Assembly (NCBI RefSeq): GCF_024436395.1
Contig: NZ_JAFMZO010000002.1
Location: 1,146,149-1,210,148, forward strand
DNA: 64,000 nucleotides
Direction: 5' to 3'
Source: Paradesertivirga mongoliensis
GTDB taxonomy: Bacteria; Bacteroidota; Bacteroidia; Sphingobacteriales; Sphingobacteriaceae
Every line of letters begins with the position of its first letter. Within the stretch, counting starts at the first letter, position 1. Position numbers and translations under genes: made by a program. Of this stretch, positions 43,946-51,753 are shown piece after piece. The notes below the pieces were generated by a model, which was given only the letters and a program-made list of their open reading frames with translations, had not been told where the DNA came from and ran no database searches.

Positions 43946-45367
43946 TTACGCCTTTTTCCTTTTGAACAGTTTAAGAAATTTCTGTTTGTATAATTCGGAA
44001 TCAAAAATGGCCGAATCTACGGCAGCTTTGTAGGTAAGAAAGATACCGAGTGGGGCCAAAACAATAATGGAAATCCACATTCCTAAAATTGGATCCATTG
44101 TACCAGCTTTCGCCGATTTTTCACCAATCTGTGATATTATATGATAAATCAGGAAGAAAATCACCGAGGTTACCACTGGCAGCCCTAATCCGCCTTTACG
44201 TATAATTGCTCCAAGAGGTGCTCCGATTGAAAACAGAATCAAACAGGATACCGCCAGCGTAAATTTCTTTTGATACTCTACAATAAACCTGAGAATGCTT
44301 TTCTTGTAGTCAGTTTTTTCTGTAGCCTTTGCATTCAGGGTCTCTTTTATCGTTTGAATTTCTGTTTGAGCGAAGGATAGGGCGGCCGAGCGATCGATTT
44401 CAGGGATACGTTCCAACAAATTATTTTTATACCCTGGCGCATCTTTTACAGCTTTCTTATCCACCAGTAGTTGAGAAGAATAAATACGATACAGTGGCAG
44501 CAGCAGTTGGGGATAAGTCTTTACGGTGCTGTCGGCCACCTTTGTGGTCGAATCCTGATAGTACTTTAACTGCTTCAGATTCATCATCGCGTAACTGCTT
44601 TTAAACAAGTTTTCGTCGGTGCGTTTAGGCTTAAATGCAGAAAGATCAAATTTCTGAGTGGTTTCTTTAAAGCGATAGCGAGTGAAGCGCTGGCGCGGGT
44701 TGTAACTGCCCTCGCCCGAATCCTCCTGATATCTTACTCCATCACGCAAATTCAGAATCAGATAGCTCTCATCCGGCGTCTTATCCATGGTACCGGTCTT
44801 AGCACGTAATACTACATTTCCTCCAGAACTATGATCGTAAATAATAATATTATGAAGAGTGCGTTCGTCGGGGTCTTTCTTCTCTACGCGGATAGAATAG
44901 CCGGATATGCTGTTGTTAAAAACTCCTTCATTTATCAAAAAGGCGCTTTTCTGGTTTCTTACATCCCATAGTAAAGACCCAAATTTGAGGTTAGCTACCG
45001 GGAGCATATAGTCGGCAAAGAGAAAGGCGCAAATACTTAACACCGAAACCGCAACCACCAGTGGAGCCATCGCCTTCTGCAATGAAATACCCGCAGATTT
45101 TATCGCCACCAGCTCGTAATTCTCCCCAAGGCTCCCGAAAGTCATGATAGAAGACAGCAGCATGGCCAAGGGCAGCGCCATTGCCACGTTGGTAGCGGAT
45201 GCATACCACATTAATTGCAAAATAACATACCACGGAAAACCTTTACCAATGAGATCGTCGATGTATTTGAATAAAAATAGCATCAGCAACACGAACATCA
45301 CAATGAAAAAGGTAACAATGAATGGCCTGGTGAAGGCCTTCAAAACCAGCAGGTGTATTTTTTTCAC
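43946..45367 (-). CDS. LptF/LptG-family lipopolysaccharide export permease
   Basis: The 473-residue protein has the family start (LLVLKAFTRPFIVTFFIVMF, then LLMLFLFKYIDDLIGKG), three N-terminal membrane helices and a large periplasmic beta-jellyroll-like domain (about 120-370). Three C-terminal helices include FSIGAPLGAIIRKGGLGLP. LptF/G pair with the LptB ATPase to extract LPS from the inner membrane. The F versus G assignment cannot be made from one member. It sits 26 nt after the START-like gene and before ribBA. Confidence 0.93.
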   Translation of the reverse strand: MKKIHLLVLKAFTRPFIVTFFIVMFVLLMLFLFKYIDDLIGKGFPWYVILQLMWYASATNVAMALPLAMLLSSIMTFGSLGENYELVAIKSAGISLQKAMAPLVVAVSVLSICAFLFADYMLPVANLKFGSLLWDVRNQKSAFLINEGVFNNSISGYSIRVEKKDPDERTLHNIIIYDHSSGGNVVLRAKTGTMDKTPDESYLILNLRDGVRYQEDSGEGSYNPRQRFTRYRFKETTQKFDLSAFKPKRTDENLFKSSYAMMNLKQLKYYQDSTTKVADSTVKTYPQLLLPLYRIYSSQLLVDKKAVKDAPGYKNNLLERIPEIDRSAALSFAQTEIQTIKETLNAKATEKTDYKKSILRFIVEYQKKFTLAVSCLILFSIGAPLGAIIRKGGLGLPVVTSVIFFLIYHIISQIGEKSAKAGTMDPILGMWISIIVLAPLGIFLTYKAAVDSAIFDSELYKQKFLKLFKRKKA

Positions 45368-45393
45368 AATACAAAAATAGGGATTTTTAAACC

Positions 45394-45774
45394 CTATGCG
45401 CCTAAAACACTAATCAAATATTCAATTTGGTTGTCCCATATAAGTCTTCTTTCTTCCACAAGTTCGGGTGGAGCAAAATCGGTGATAGACAATGCAACGT
45501 CGTTGGTCAGTTCGTCCTGAAGAATCTCCATCTCGAAATAACAAGCAGGATCATCGTCAATCCATCTGAATTTCACCATCTTATTCTCCTTAATGGACAG
45601 AAGCTTTGCTTTATGATCTTCGCCATCCCATACGAATGTATAGATCTGGTCTTTATAATGAACATCATCAGCAAACCATTGAGCGAGGCCGTTAGGTTCG
45701 TTCAAAAAACTGAACAATATTTTAGGGGATGATTTAATTTCGTATTCCAGACTGAACTTCTTTTTCTCTGACAT
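45394..45774 (-). CDS. START-like (SRPBCC-fold) domain protein
   Basis: The 126-residue protein (FSLEYEIKSSPKILFSFLNE, then GLAQWFADDV, FVWDGEDHKAKLL and FRWIDDDPACYFEMEI) matches the small START-like proteins of Bacteroidota related to AHSA1. These have a helix-grip fold that could bind a hydrophobic ligand. It is cytoplasmic. It heads the presumed operon with the Lpt permease and ribBA. Ligand and role are unknown. Confidence 0.88.
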   Translation of the reverse strand: MSEKKKFSLEYEIKSSPKILFSFLNEPNGLAQWFADDVHYKDQIYTFVWDGEDHKAKLLSIKENKMVKFRWIDDDPACYFEMEILQDELTNDVALSITDFAPPELVEERRLIWDNQIEYLISVLGA

Positions 45775-45846
45775 TCTTGATTCCTTTTTCTAAAACCGCT
45801 TCGGGGGAGTTTTTTCGATTTCTTTTTAAAGGAAAGTAAATTAAAC

Positions 45847-45854
45847 TATATTTG
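45847..45854 (+). promoter_or_regulatory. -7 element upstream of the tRNA gene
   Basis: TATATTTG matches the TAnnTTTG consensus exactly. It would place both the tRNA relic at 45908 and the intact tRNA at 45957 on one transcript. No clear -33 TTG is seen. Confidence 0.5.
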
Positions 45855-45907
45855 CAAACCAATTTTCAGGGTAATCAAAAATCTCTGAACAATTCGAGGA
45901 AAATTGC

Positions 45908-45935
45908 GGCGGGGTAGACGGCAGTTCGAGACTGC
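45908..45935 (+). pseudogene. Internally deleted tRNA-CAT relic
   Basis: GGCGGGGTAG (45908-45917) equals the first ten bases of the intact tRNA at 45957. It is joined directly to CGGCAGTTCGA (45919-45929), which equals its T arm. The D and anticodon arms are missing, so it cannot be a functional tRNA. Confidence 0.75.
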
Positions 45936-45956
45936 TTAATAAAAACTCGAAAATAT

Positions 45957-46030
45957 GGCGGGGTAGCTCAGATGGTTAGAGCGTAGGATTCATAACCCTA
46001 AGGTCGGCAGTTCGATCCTGCTCCCCGCTA
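45957..46030 (+). tRNA. tRNA with CAT anticodon (elongator Met type)
   Basis: The 74-nt cloverleaf has acceptor GGCGGGG/CCCCGCT with a terminal G-T pair and D arm GCTC...GAGC. The anticodon loop is TTCATAA, closed by an A-C mismatch that I recall from Bacteroidota Met tRNAs. The T arm is GGCAG-TTCGATC-CTGCT and the discriminator is A. CCA is not encoded. The first acceptor pair argues for elongator Met or Ile2 over initiator. A UUCG-loop terminator follows. Confidence 0.93.
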
Positions 46031-46035
46031 CTTTA

Positions 46036-46059
46036 AAGCCACCTTCGGGTGGCTTTTTT
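46036..46059 (+). terminator. tRNA terminator
   Basis: An 8-bp stem (AAGCCACC, loop TTCG, GGTGGCTT) runs into six T. Confidence 0.92.
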
Positions 46060-46078
46060 GCTACTATCTGACCTAATC

Positions 46079-46330
46079 GTGTTTACGTCTACGTCCTATA
46101 TTCGTCAACCTATAACAAAATCTATATCGGTTTACACTTCTGATATCAAAAATCGATTATTGTCGCACAACCTCCTGGGCACAAAAGGTTATACGATCAA
46201 ATATCGCCATGGCAACTACTCTGAGGAGCATGAAACCAAGCCACAAGCGATGGCTCGCGAAAAACAGTTGAAATCTGCAAAAGGGAGAGAATTCATCTGG
46301 AATCTCATTTCAAGCGGCTCAAATGGTTAG
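46079..46330 (+). pseudogene. GIY-YIG nuclease ORF with two compensating frameshifts
   Basis: The open frame begins at GTG 46079 and ends in tRNA-derived sequence. The C-terminal half reads as a normal member of this family (TSDIKNRLLSHN, AMAREKQLKSAKGREFIWNL). The expected N-terminal VYVLYSSTYNKIYIG is encoded only in another frame (46087-46131). One base appears lost in codon 3 and one T gained at 46132. The reading frame is restored, but the catalytic GIY-YIG segment becomes TSTSYIRQPITKSIS. It lies between the intact tRNA and a broken copy, and its last codons (SSGSNG) are read from the tRNA relic. Confidence 0.75.
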
Positions 46331-46373
46331 AGCGTAGGATTCATATCCGCCAGCGGGCGGACGGCAGTTCGAT
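46317..46373 (+). pseudogene. Truncated tRNA-CAT relic overlapping the GIY-YIG ORF end
   Basis: From GCTCA (46317) through GGATTCATA the sequence copies the D arm and anticodon loop of the intact tRNA with one difference. Then a TCCGCC-AGCG-GGCGGA hairpin (46346-46361) replaces the anticodon 3' side. The T arm GGCAGTTCGAT resumes and breaks off at 46373. The acceptor 5' strand is missing. Confidence 0.8.
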
Positions 46374-46535
46374 ATATTTACCGTTACAAGGCTAAATCTC
46401 CAACGATAAAACCAATCTATTGATAAAACCCTAATTTGAGCTAAAAACGTTTAAAAAAGCTGAAGTCCAACTGAAGGCGAATCCGAAAGACCACAGACCT
46501 ATACTTATAAGTCTTGCTCACATTTTTAGTTGTCT

Positions 46536-47510
46536 ATGAAAATCAGTATTTATGTAAGACTAAGCAAGGCCGGCCCACTAATGATTAACAAGCCAACCAT
46601 AGAGTTGATATTTAGCCAAATCCGCACTTATCCTAACCTCTTTTTGGGATTGTCAATACTACTAACAGTAATTCTTGCCTTTCCAGGCTGTGTCGAAAAG
46701 GAAGAAAAGAAGAATACCCCATCATGGAAAGAAACATGGAATATCTCTTTCACTGAGGTTCGAAGGACTTTTGAATCAGGCGTAGTTTTTAACGACTTTG
46801 GCCACCAGCTCAAGCCAGAATGGAGATTTAAAATATTGTCTGACACAACTGTTAGTATCTACAGCCCAAAAATGAACCGGTTTGTAACTGCTCATATTCA
46901 ATTTGATCACGATTCGATTTATAATTTTGCCTGGGCGTGGCTACGCGTAAGAAAACTTTCAAAGGATAGCATTCTCTTTCAAGTGATGAAAGTGAAAGAC
47001 CAAAGGGTTGTAAGGAAACAGTCGAATATATACATGACGTTGTATTCAGATGACTATATCAAATATAAGTTAAAAAAGAACCTTGCAGACCTGGTGAAGC
47101 CAACCAGCCGGGACACAATTTTTATAAAGGATAGAATTCGTGTGGCCAATACAGATACTTCGAAAGCATTTCCTGCTCACGAACAAGCGATATTGAAATC
47201 CAAGAGTAGCTTGTTGACCATTAACAAAACCTCCGATTCTGATAACCTTATTCCGGAATATGATATCACGATAAAAAAATCTTATAAATCGTTCAGTTAC
47301 TCTTTTTCCGCAGTTATTAACGAGGAAGGCAAAATACTATTTCATCGTTCCCGTGTCTTAATAATGCCTGAGTTTGAGAACCGCATCAAAAGCACTATAC
47401 GAGGGATAATAAACGGCTATCTATCTGCCTATATAGACACACAACCGGGGAAAACCTTTGGCATGCCACATTCGACAATCGTATTTATAAATGTGAGAGG
47501 TGTGGAATAA
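46536..47510 (+). CDS. Hypothetical lipoprotein between two tRNA fragments
   Basis: The ATG at 46536 is listed; ATG 46581 (MINKPTIELIF) is also possible and gives a more compact lipoprotein signal ending in ILAFPGC. The mature part has about 270 residues with beta-rich and charged segments and a mid-protein KPTSRDTIFIKDR. No family is recognised. It is the only gene in the 1.16 kb between a tRNA fragment ending at 46373 and one starting at 47531, which share a 10-bp direct repeat. It may be cargo of an insertion into a tRNA copy. Confidence 0.65.
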   Translation: MKISIYVRLSKAGPLMINKPTIELIFSQIRTYPNLFLGLSILLTVILAFPGCVEKEEKKNTPSWKETWNISFTEVRRTFESGVVFNDFGHQLKPEWRFKILSDTTVSIYSPKMNRFVTAHIQFDHDSIYNFAWAWLRVRKLSKDSILFQVMKVKDQRVVRKQSNIYMTLYSDDYIKYKLKKNLADLVKPTSRDTIFIKDRIRVANTDTSKAFPAHEQAILKSKSSLLTINKTSDSDNLIPEYDITIKKSYKSFSYSFSAVINEEGKILFHRSRVLIMPEFENRIKSTIRGIINGYLSAYIDTQPGKTFGMPHSTIVFINVRGVE

Positions 47511-47530
47511 AATCAGTTCGATACTAAACA

Positions 47531-47549
47531 GCAGTTCGATCCGCTCCCC
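47531..47549 (+). pseudogene. 3' fragment of a tRNA-CAT copy
   Basis: GCAGTTCGATCCGCTCCCC matches the T arm and acceptor of the intact tRNA with one missing T. Its first ten bases repeat the end of the relic at 46364-46373. A related CAGTTCGATA is at 47514. The remaining gap to 47886 is AT-rich with a T9 run at about 47562-47570, and no gene or clear promoter is visible. Confidence 0.65.
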
Positions 47550-47886
47550 TTCCACGGTTTTTTTTTAGTTAGTGCTCCTTTTAATTAAAAATTATTAATT
47601 TTAATAAGTCAACGTTCCAGGCAGCTCTCGCCAGACTATTAAACCTTTTCAAATCACTATATATTAGGCATTTGAAAAACAACCAATTATTAGAATTAGA
47701 TTCTTGAAGAAGTTTTACGCTCAGTGGAATTTTCGTTTCCGATTATTTTTTTGATTTATAGGGGCATAGTTTAGCCGCCCCAAGGGGTACATTGGATGCT
47801 AATAGGATACACGTTTTTCGACAAGTAAACGATTGCAGCTCTCGCTTAAGAAAATAAAATTTTTGTCACACCAATTATTAACCACA

Positions 47887-49614
47887 ATGGAACACAATTA
47901 CAATCAAAAATTCCCGCAACACAGGTATTCGAATCTGAATACAAAATTCATGAGAAAGCTTCTTTGGTTTATGTGCACAAGTTTGCTGTCGCTCGGCCTG
48001 CACACAGTTTTTGCAAACAAAGCACAAGCCTATACCAACGAGGTTAGGCAGTCTGGCAGTAGTTATATCTGGCGCATCAACGATGTGGACCAGGGGAGCA
48101 CGAGCAGCCTTGCGACCGCGATTAATAACTGTATCGGAACCGGCAACCGCGAGATCCATATTTTATCCGGCGGAACTCTCTCAGAACAGATCAACCTTCA
48201 GCCCGGCCTCACAATGTACTGCCATAACGTTACTTTTAATAAGAATCACACCGGTTATGGGTTCTTCAGAGACGGTTCGGGCCCGATAAAGATCTACGAC
48301 ATGACCTTCAACAATAATTCAAACATGGGGATCAGGATAAGCCGGGCGAGCGACATTTACATTCAGAATGTCAAAATCTACGGAGGCAGCATCGGCATCC
48401 GCGTAGACAGTCATCCGAGCCGTCCGTATGAAGAAGGCCGGTGGGTCTATAACCTACATGTACAAGATTGCAGGTTTGAGAACGGAAGCAGCCACGGACT
48501 GGAGACATACGGTGTGGACGGTTTCAAAGCATATGGAATTGTTGCCCGGAACATGGGCGAATGCGGAGTGCTGCTCAATAAAACGGTTAACGGAACACTC
48601 GGCACAGTAGATGCCTATCGATGCAGCTACGGCGGCGGGTACGCGGGACTGCGATTGGCAAATAATTGCGGTAACGTAACGACCGAAAAACTGATTGCCC
48701 GTGAATGCGGCAGAGGATACTTTGTGCTGACAGGCAGTAACAATAACCATCTGAACAATGCCGAAATTACCGATTGCACCGATATTGGCATTTGGCTTGA
48801 GAATGTTACAAACTGCAGCGTAAAAGCCGGATGCACCAATTCAGGAGTCGCCGTTTCCGGATCTGGCAGCTATGCTAATGTAAGTAATAGCTGCGCAACA
48901 AGTTCAAGCTATTATCAGATACGAAACCGAGGTACAGGATTGTATCTGGATGGCATGGGAAGAACCACCAATGGTAGCGCTTGCGGCCAATATGCAAATA
49001 CCACCCATGTAAACTCGCAATGGGAAATGATTGCCGCAGGAACTTATTACCAACTCCGTAACAGAGGTACAGGTTTGTTTCTGGACGGCATGGGTTCGAC
49101 CTCCAATGGTGCAGATCTGGGCCAGTGGGCAAACACAACACACGTAAACTCGCAATGGAGCGTACAGCTATACAGCGGTAATTATAACAGGATTCAGAAC
49201 CGCGGTACCGGATTATATATCGATGGTATGGGGCGAACCGCCAACGGAAGTGCCTGTGGCCAGTGGGCAAACACGACTCATGTAAACGCCCAGTGGGAAC
49301 TAATCCCCGTTTCCGGATCAAGTATAGCATCTTCCAATAGCAGTGAAGAACTAGCGCTAAGACAGATTGACGAGAATAATGAGCTGATGGCATATCCAAA
49401 TCCGGCATCCAATGTATTAAACATTTCTTTACCCTCTCAATCTAAGAACGGAGCAGCAGTTAAACTTCTTGATGCGGCTGGAAGAACAGTTCATAAAGGG
49501 TCTATTTCAGGCTCAAGTCATGCATTGAATATCGAGTCGCTGAGCGAAGGTTTTTACTTCCTCATCGTAGACGATGGCACCAAAACATATAAAGAAAAAA
49601 TAGTGGTGGAGTAA
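47887..49614 (+). CDS. T9SS-secreted beta-helix protein with ricin-type repeats
   Basis: ATG 47887 (MEHNYNQKF) or 47950 (MRKLLWF) are the likely starts; the TTG at 47833 is rejected. After a signal peptide ending near KAQA comes a parallel beta-helix/pectate-lyase-like domain (about 60-330 of the long form). Three tandem units of about 45 residues follow (IRNRGTGLYLDGMG, then THVNSQW), which look like one QxW ricin-B-type lectin trefoil. The end is a T9SS sorting domain (AYPNPASNVLNISL, EGFYFLIVDDGTK). It probably binds or processes a polysaccharide at the cell surface. A perfect terminator follows. Confidence 0.87.
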   Translation: MEHNYNQKFPQHRYSNLNTKFMRKLLWFMCTSLLSLGLHTVFANKAQAYTNEVRQSGSSYIWRINDVDQGSTSSLATAINNCIGTGNREIHILSGGTLSEQINLQPGLTMYCHNVTFNKNHTGYGFFRDGSGPIKIYDMTFNNNSNMGIRISRASDIYIQNVKIYGGSIGIRVDSHPSRPYEEGRWVYNLHVQDCRFENGSSHGLETYGVDGFKAYGIVARNMGECGVLLNKTVNGTLGTVDAYRCSYGGGYAGLRLANNCGNVTTEKLIARECGRGYFVLTGSNNNHLNNAEITDCTDIGIWLENVTNCSVKAGCTNSGVAVSGSGSYANVSNSCATSSSYYQIRNRGTGLYLDGMGRTTNGSACGQYANTTHVNSQWEMIAAGTYYQLRNRGTGLFLDGMGSTSNGADLGQWANTTHVNSQWSVQLYSGNYNRIQNRGTGLYIDGMGRTANGSACGQWANTTHVNAQWELIPVSGSSIASSNSSEELALRQIDENNELMAYPNPASNVLNISLPSQSKNGAAVKLLDAAGRTVHKGSISGSSHALNIESLSEGFYFLIVDDGTKTYKEKIVVE

Positions 49615-49630
49615 CGCTTCAGCCATTTAG

Positions 49631-49672
49631 AAAAAAGAGGCTGCATCTTAATTTTTTAGCAGCCTCTTTTTT
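49631..49672 (+). terminator. Rho-independent terminator of the beta-helix gene
   Basis: A 14-bp perfect stem (AAAAAAGAGGCTGC and complement, 14-nt loop) ends in six T. It would work in both directions. Confidence 0.9.
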
Positions 49673-49837
49673 CTAAATATTCTTCCATTAACATCCCCCG
49701 CTTCTCCTGTTAAAAAATCGTTTTTGTTCCCGATCGATATTTATCGCTTCACGCTACCAGGTATTTCTATTCGCCTTACTACTTTTTGAAGCTGCACTTG
49801 CAGTTTCTCTCCGCTATCCTTACTTTTAAAGCAGACG

Positions 49838-50098
49838 ATGTTTACAGTATACGTTTTGTATTCTACGGTATATAAAAAAATCTATATCAATCATACGGCT
49901 GATCTGGAAAACCGGCTGCGGTCTCATAACGCCTTAGCCACCAAGGAAAATCCTATCAGATATCGCACCTGGGAGTTATTCTATTTCGAAGAATACGAAA
50001 CAAAAGAAGAGGCTATCGCACGCGAGCAGGAGTTAAAAACCGACCAGGGGAGGGAATATCTCTGGAACATGATCAGAAATCGGCCAAGAATTATCTAA
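49838..50098 (+). CDS. Small GIY-YIG domain protein with altered YIG motif
   Basis: The 86-residue protein (MFTVYVLYSTVYKKIYINHT, then ENRLRSHNALATKENPIRYR and EAIAREQELKTDQGREYLW) is a complete single-domain GIY-YIG protein. The second half of the motif reads YIN instead of YIG. The conserved Arg (in ENRLRSHN) and the late Glu are present. Family members are structure-specific nucleases, but the lost Gly may impair activity. It is a paralogue of the damaged copy at 46079. It stands alone between a terminator and yceH. Confidence 0.85.
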   Translation: MFTVYVLYSTVYKKIYINHTADLENRLRSHNALATKENPIRYRTWELFYFEEYETKEEAIAREQELKTDQGREYLWNMIRNRPRII

Positions 50099-50186
50099 GC
50101 CATAAGAGTGCGCTTACGGCAGGGTTGTCGTAGCGCTGGTATAGGCAATCTACCAAGCCTTAATTTCGCGCTTCTGCCTACCCGAG

Positions 50187-50840
50187 TCAACCCGTTAGAT
50201 CCTTCATCAATTTATCAAACGCCTCTTTAAGTTCTGCGAGCTCTTCCTCTAGTCTAGTAACACGGGCTTCAAGTTCGCCGACAGATTTTCTGGCCGGCTC
50301 TTCGGCAAAATCTTCTTCATCTATTTCGGGCAGGCCTCCCAAAAGATGCATAAACCGAACTTCTTTTTGACCCGGCCGGCGCGGAAGCTGTACTAAATAA
50401 GGCATGGGTGGGGCAGACAGTTTTTCCAGAACCTCCTGAACTTCCTCGAGCGATTCGAACTCGTGCAGCCTGCCGGAGTTGGTATTCAGCTCTCCCGGTG
50501 TTTGTGGCCCCCGTAATAGCAGCAAACAAATTAGTGCGACCTCCGAAGGCAGGACAGGAAAAGCAATAGCGAAATTATGCTTGTATTTTACAACCCTACT
50601 CGAGCCGCCTGTTGCCGTTGAAACGAGACCTCTCTTCTTTAAAGAGTTAAGTGCAAGAACCACCGTTTCTTCATCATAATTAACAACCGGCTTACGGGAG
50701 GTTTTCTGGTTGCATGCTGCAGTAAGAGCATTCAGGGTCATCGGGTAATAGTCGGGAGTAGTTTTGCATTTTTCCATTAAAGCCCCAAGGACGCGTTGCT
50801 CTGTAGCATCAAGAATCGGGAGTATCAGTTCAGAATCCAT
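50187..50840 (-). CDS. yceH: YceH/DUF480 family protein
   Basis: The 217-residue protein begins LDATEQRVLGALMEKCKTTP and has YPMTLNALTAACNQKTSR, ALICLLLLRGPQTPGELN and RLHEFESLEEV, the signatures of UPF0502/YceH. This family has tandem winged-helix-like domains. A C-terminal coiled coil (ELEARVTRLEEELAELKEAF) ends the protein. Its role is not established; a regulatory or DNA-binding function is plausible. Monocistronic. Confidence 0.94.
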   Translation of the reverse strand: MDSELILPILDATEQRVLGALMEKCKTTPDYYPMTLNALTAACNQKTSRKPVVNYDEETVVLALNSLKKRGLVSTATGGSSRVVKYKHNFAIAFPVLPSEVALICLLLLRGPQTPGELNTNSGRLHEFESLEEVQEVLEKLSAPPMPYLVQLPRRPGQKEVRFMHLLGGLPEIDEEDFAEEPARKSVGELEARVTRLEEELAELKEAFDKLMKDLTG

Positions 50841-50890
50841 AAACGAAGATAATTATTCAGAACAAAACTCCGCCAAACAGGCTAATTGAA

Positions 50891-51589
50891 TTACCACATA
50901 TACTTCAAGCCCAGGCCCGAGCTGGTTGCTGTAAAGCCCCGTCCGGGAAGTGAGACACCCACCATGGCATTGGAGAATAAACAAAACGAGTCTGAGATCT
51001 GAAACGACGCACCCAGGCCAGATACGATACCGCCTTCTAATATCGCTATATTCTGCCGGTAGTGCTTTGGATCGCCCTCGCCATCCACGTAATCATGTAC
51101 CAGAACATCTTTCTTAACGTAGATGAGTTCGGGGCCGGCCAGCCATTGGAACTGAAACCGTCGATTAATATTTCTGGTTAAGCTGTATTGAGAATAAAGG
51201 GCCAATTGAGTGATCCGTGATCTGTCGGTAGTGATGAGATCTGCGCGGTTTCTCATACCGGTTGCCAGCTTCGATCGCGAAAAAGCGGTTCGCAAAGTAA
51301 ATCTCCTGGCGACCGTCCGTTCATAACCAACTGTTATTCCCATTGAGTGGTTCGTATTATCTTCAAAACCGGGGTTATAAGATGATCTGAGGGAATAGCT
51401 CGAACCGCTTAAGGGCACATTTTTTCCGTCCACCCAGAAAATATTACCATAAGAAATGCTTAGCGAATTTTTGTGTCCGGCAGAGGAATAACGTACCGGA
51501 CTGCGGCCGTTTATCACTATCTGCCCGGCAGCATCATTCACTAAAAAAAAATATAAGAAAGAAATATAAATAATCTTAAGCGTGTTCAA
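50891..51589 (-). CDS. Putative outer-membrane beta-barrel protein
   Basis: The 232-residue protein has a signal peptide ending near NDAAGQ. Alternating amphipathic strands follow (SLSISYGNIFW, HSMGITVGYERTVARRFTLR, FQWLAGPELIYV) and it closes with GLGLKYMW. The aromatic C-terminus and strand pattern suggest a small 8-stranded barrel. Specific function unknown. The upstream gap 51590-51753 has no recognisable feature. Confidence 0.75.
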   Translation of the reverse strand: MNTLKIIYISFLYFFLVNDAAGQIVINGRSPVRYSSAGHKNSLSISYGNIFWVDGKNVPLSGSSYSLRSSYNPGFEDNTNHSMGITVGYERTVARRFTLRTAFSRSKLATGMRNRADLITTDRSRITQLALYSQYSLTRNINRRFQFQWLAGPELIYVKKDVLVHDYVDGEGDPKHYRQNIAILEGGIVSGLGASFQISDSFCLFSNAMVGVSLPGRGFTATSSGLGLKYMW

Positions 51590-51753
51590 AGTCGGATGTT
51601 TTTACAACTTATACTTCAAAATAAATAGCACTTTACTTATCAGTAAATACCAAAAACCGCCGGATTTGTTTAGGTCTTAAGCTTATTTTGAGGAATACAA
51701 CGAAAGAGATAAACGCCTGCACGCGATAAATCGCTCTTTCTCTGATAACTAAA

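Noticed and set aside
43291..43965. Plus-strand open frames opposite ribBA
   Set aside because: Antisense shadows of a clear conserved gene without their own start signals or domains.
45908..45935. A second functional tRNA gene
   Set aside because: D and anticodon arms are missing, so it is a relic.
46049..46078. Extension of the GIY-YIG ORF upstream from a TTG at 46049
   Set aside because: It lies inside the tRNA terminator; the GTG at 46079 aligns with the normal family start.
48875..49408. Minus-strand 177-codon frame opposite the ricin-type repeats
   Set aside because: It mirrors the repeated coding sequence on the plus strand and has no family features.
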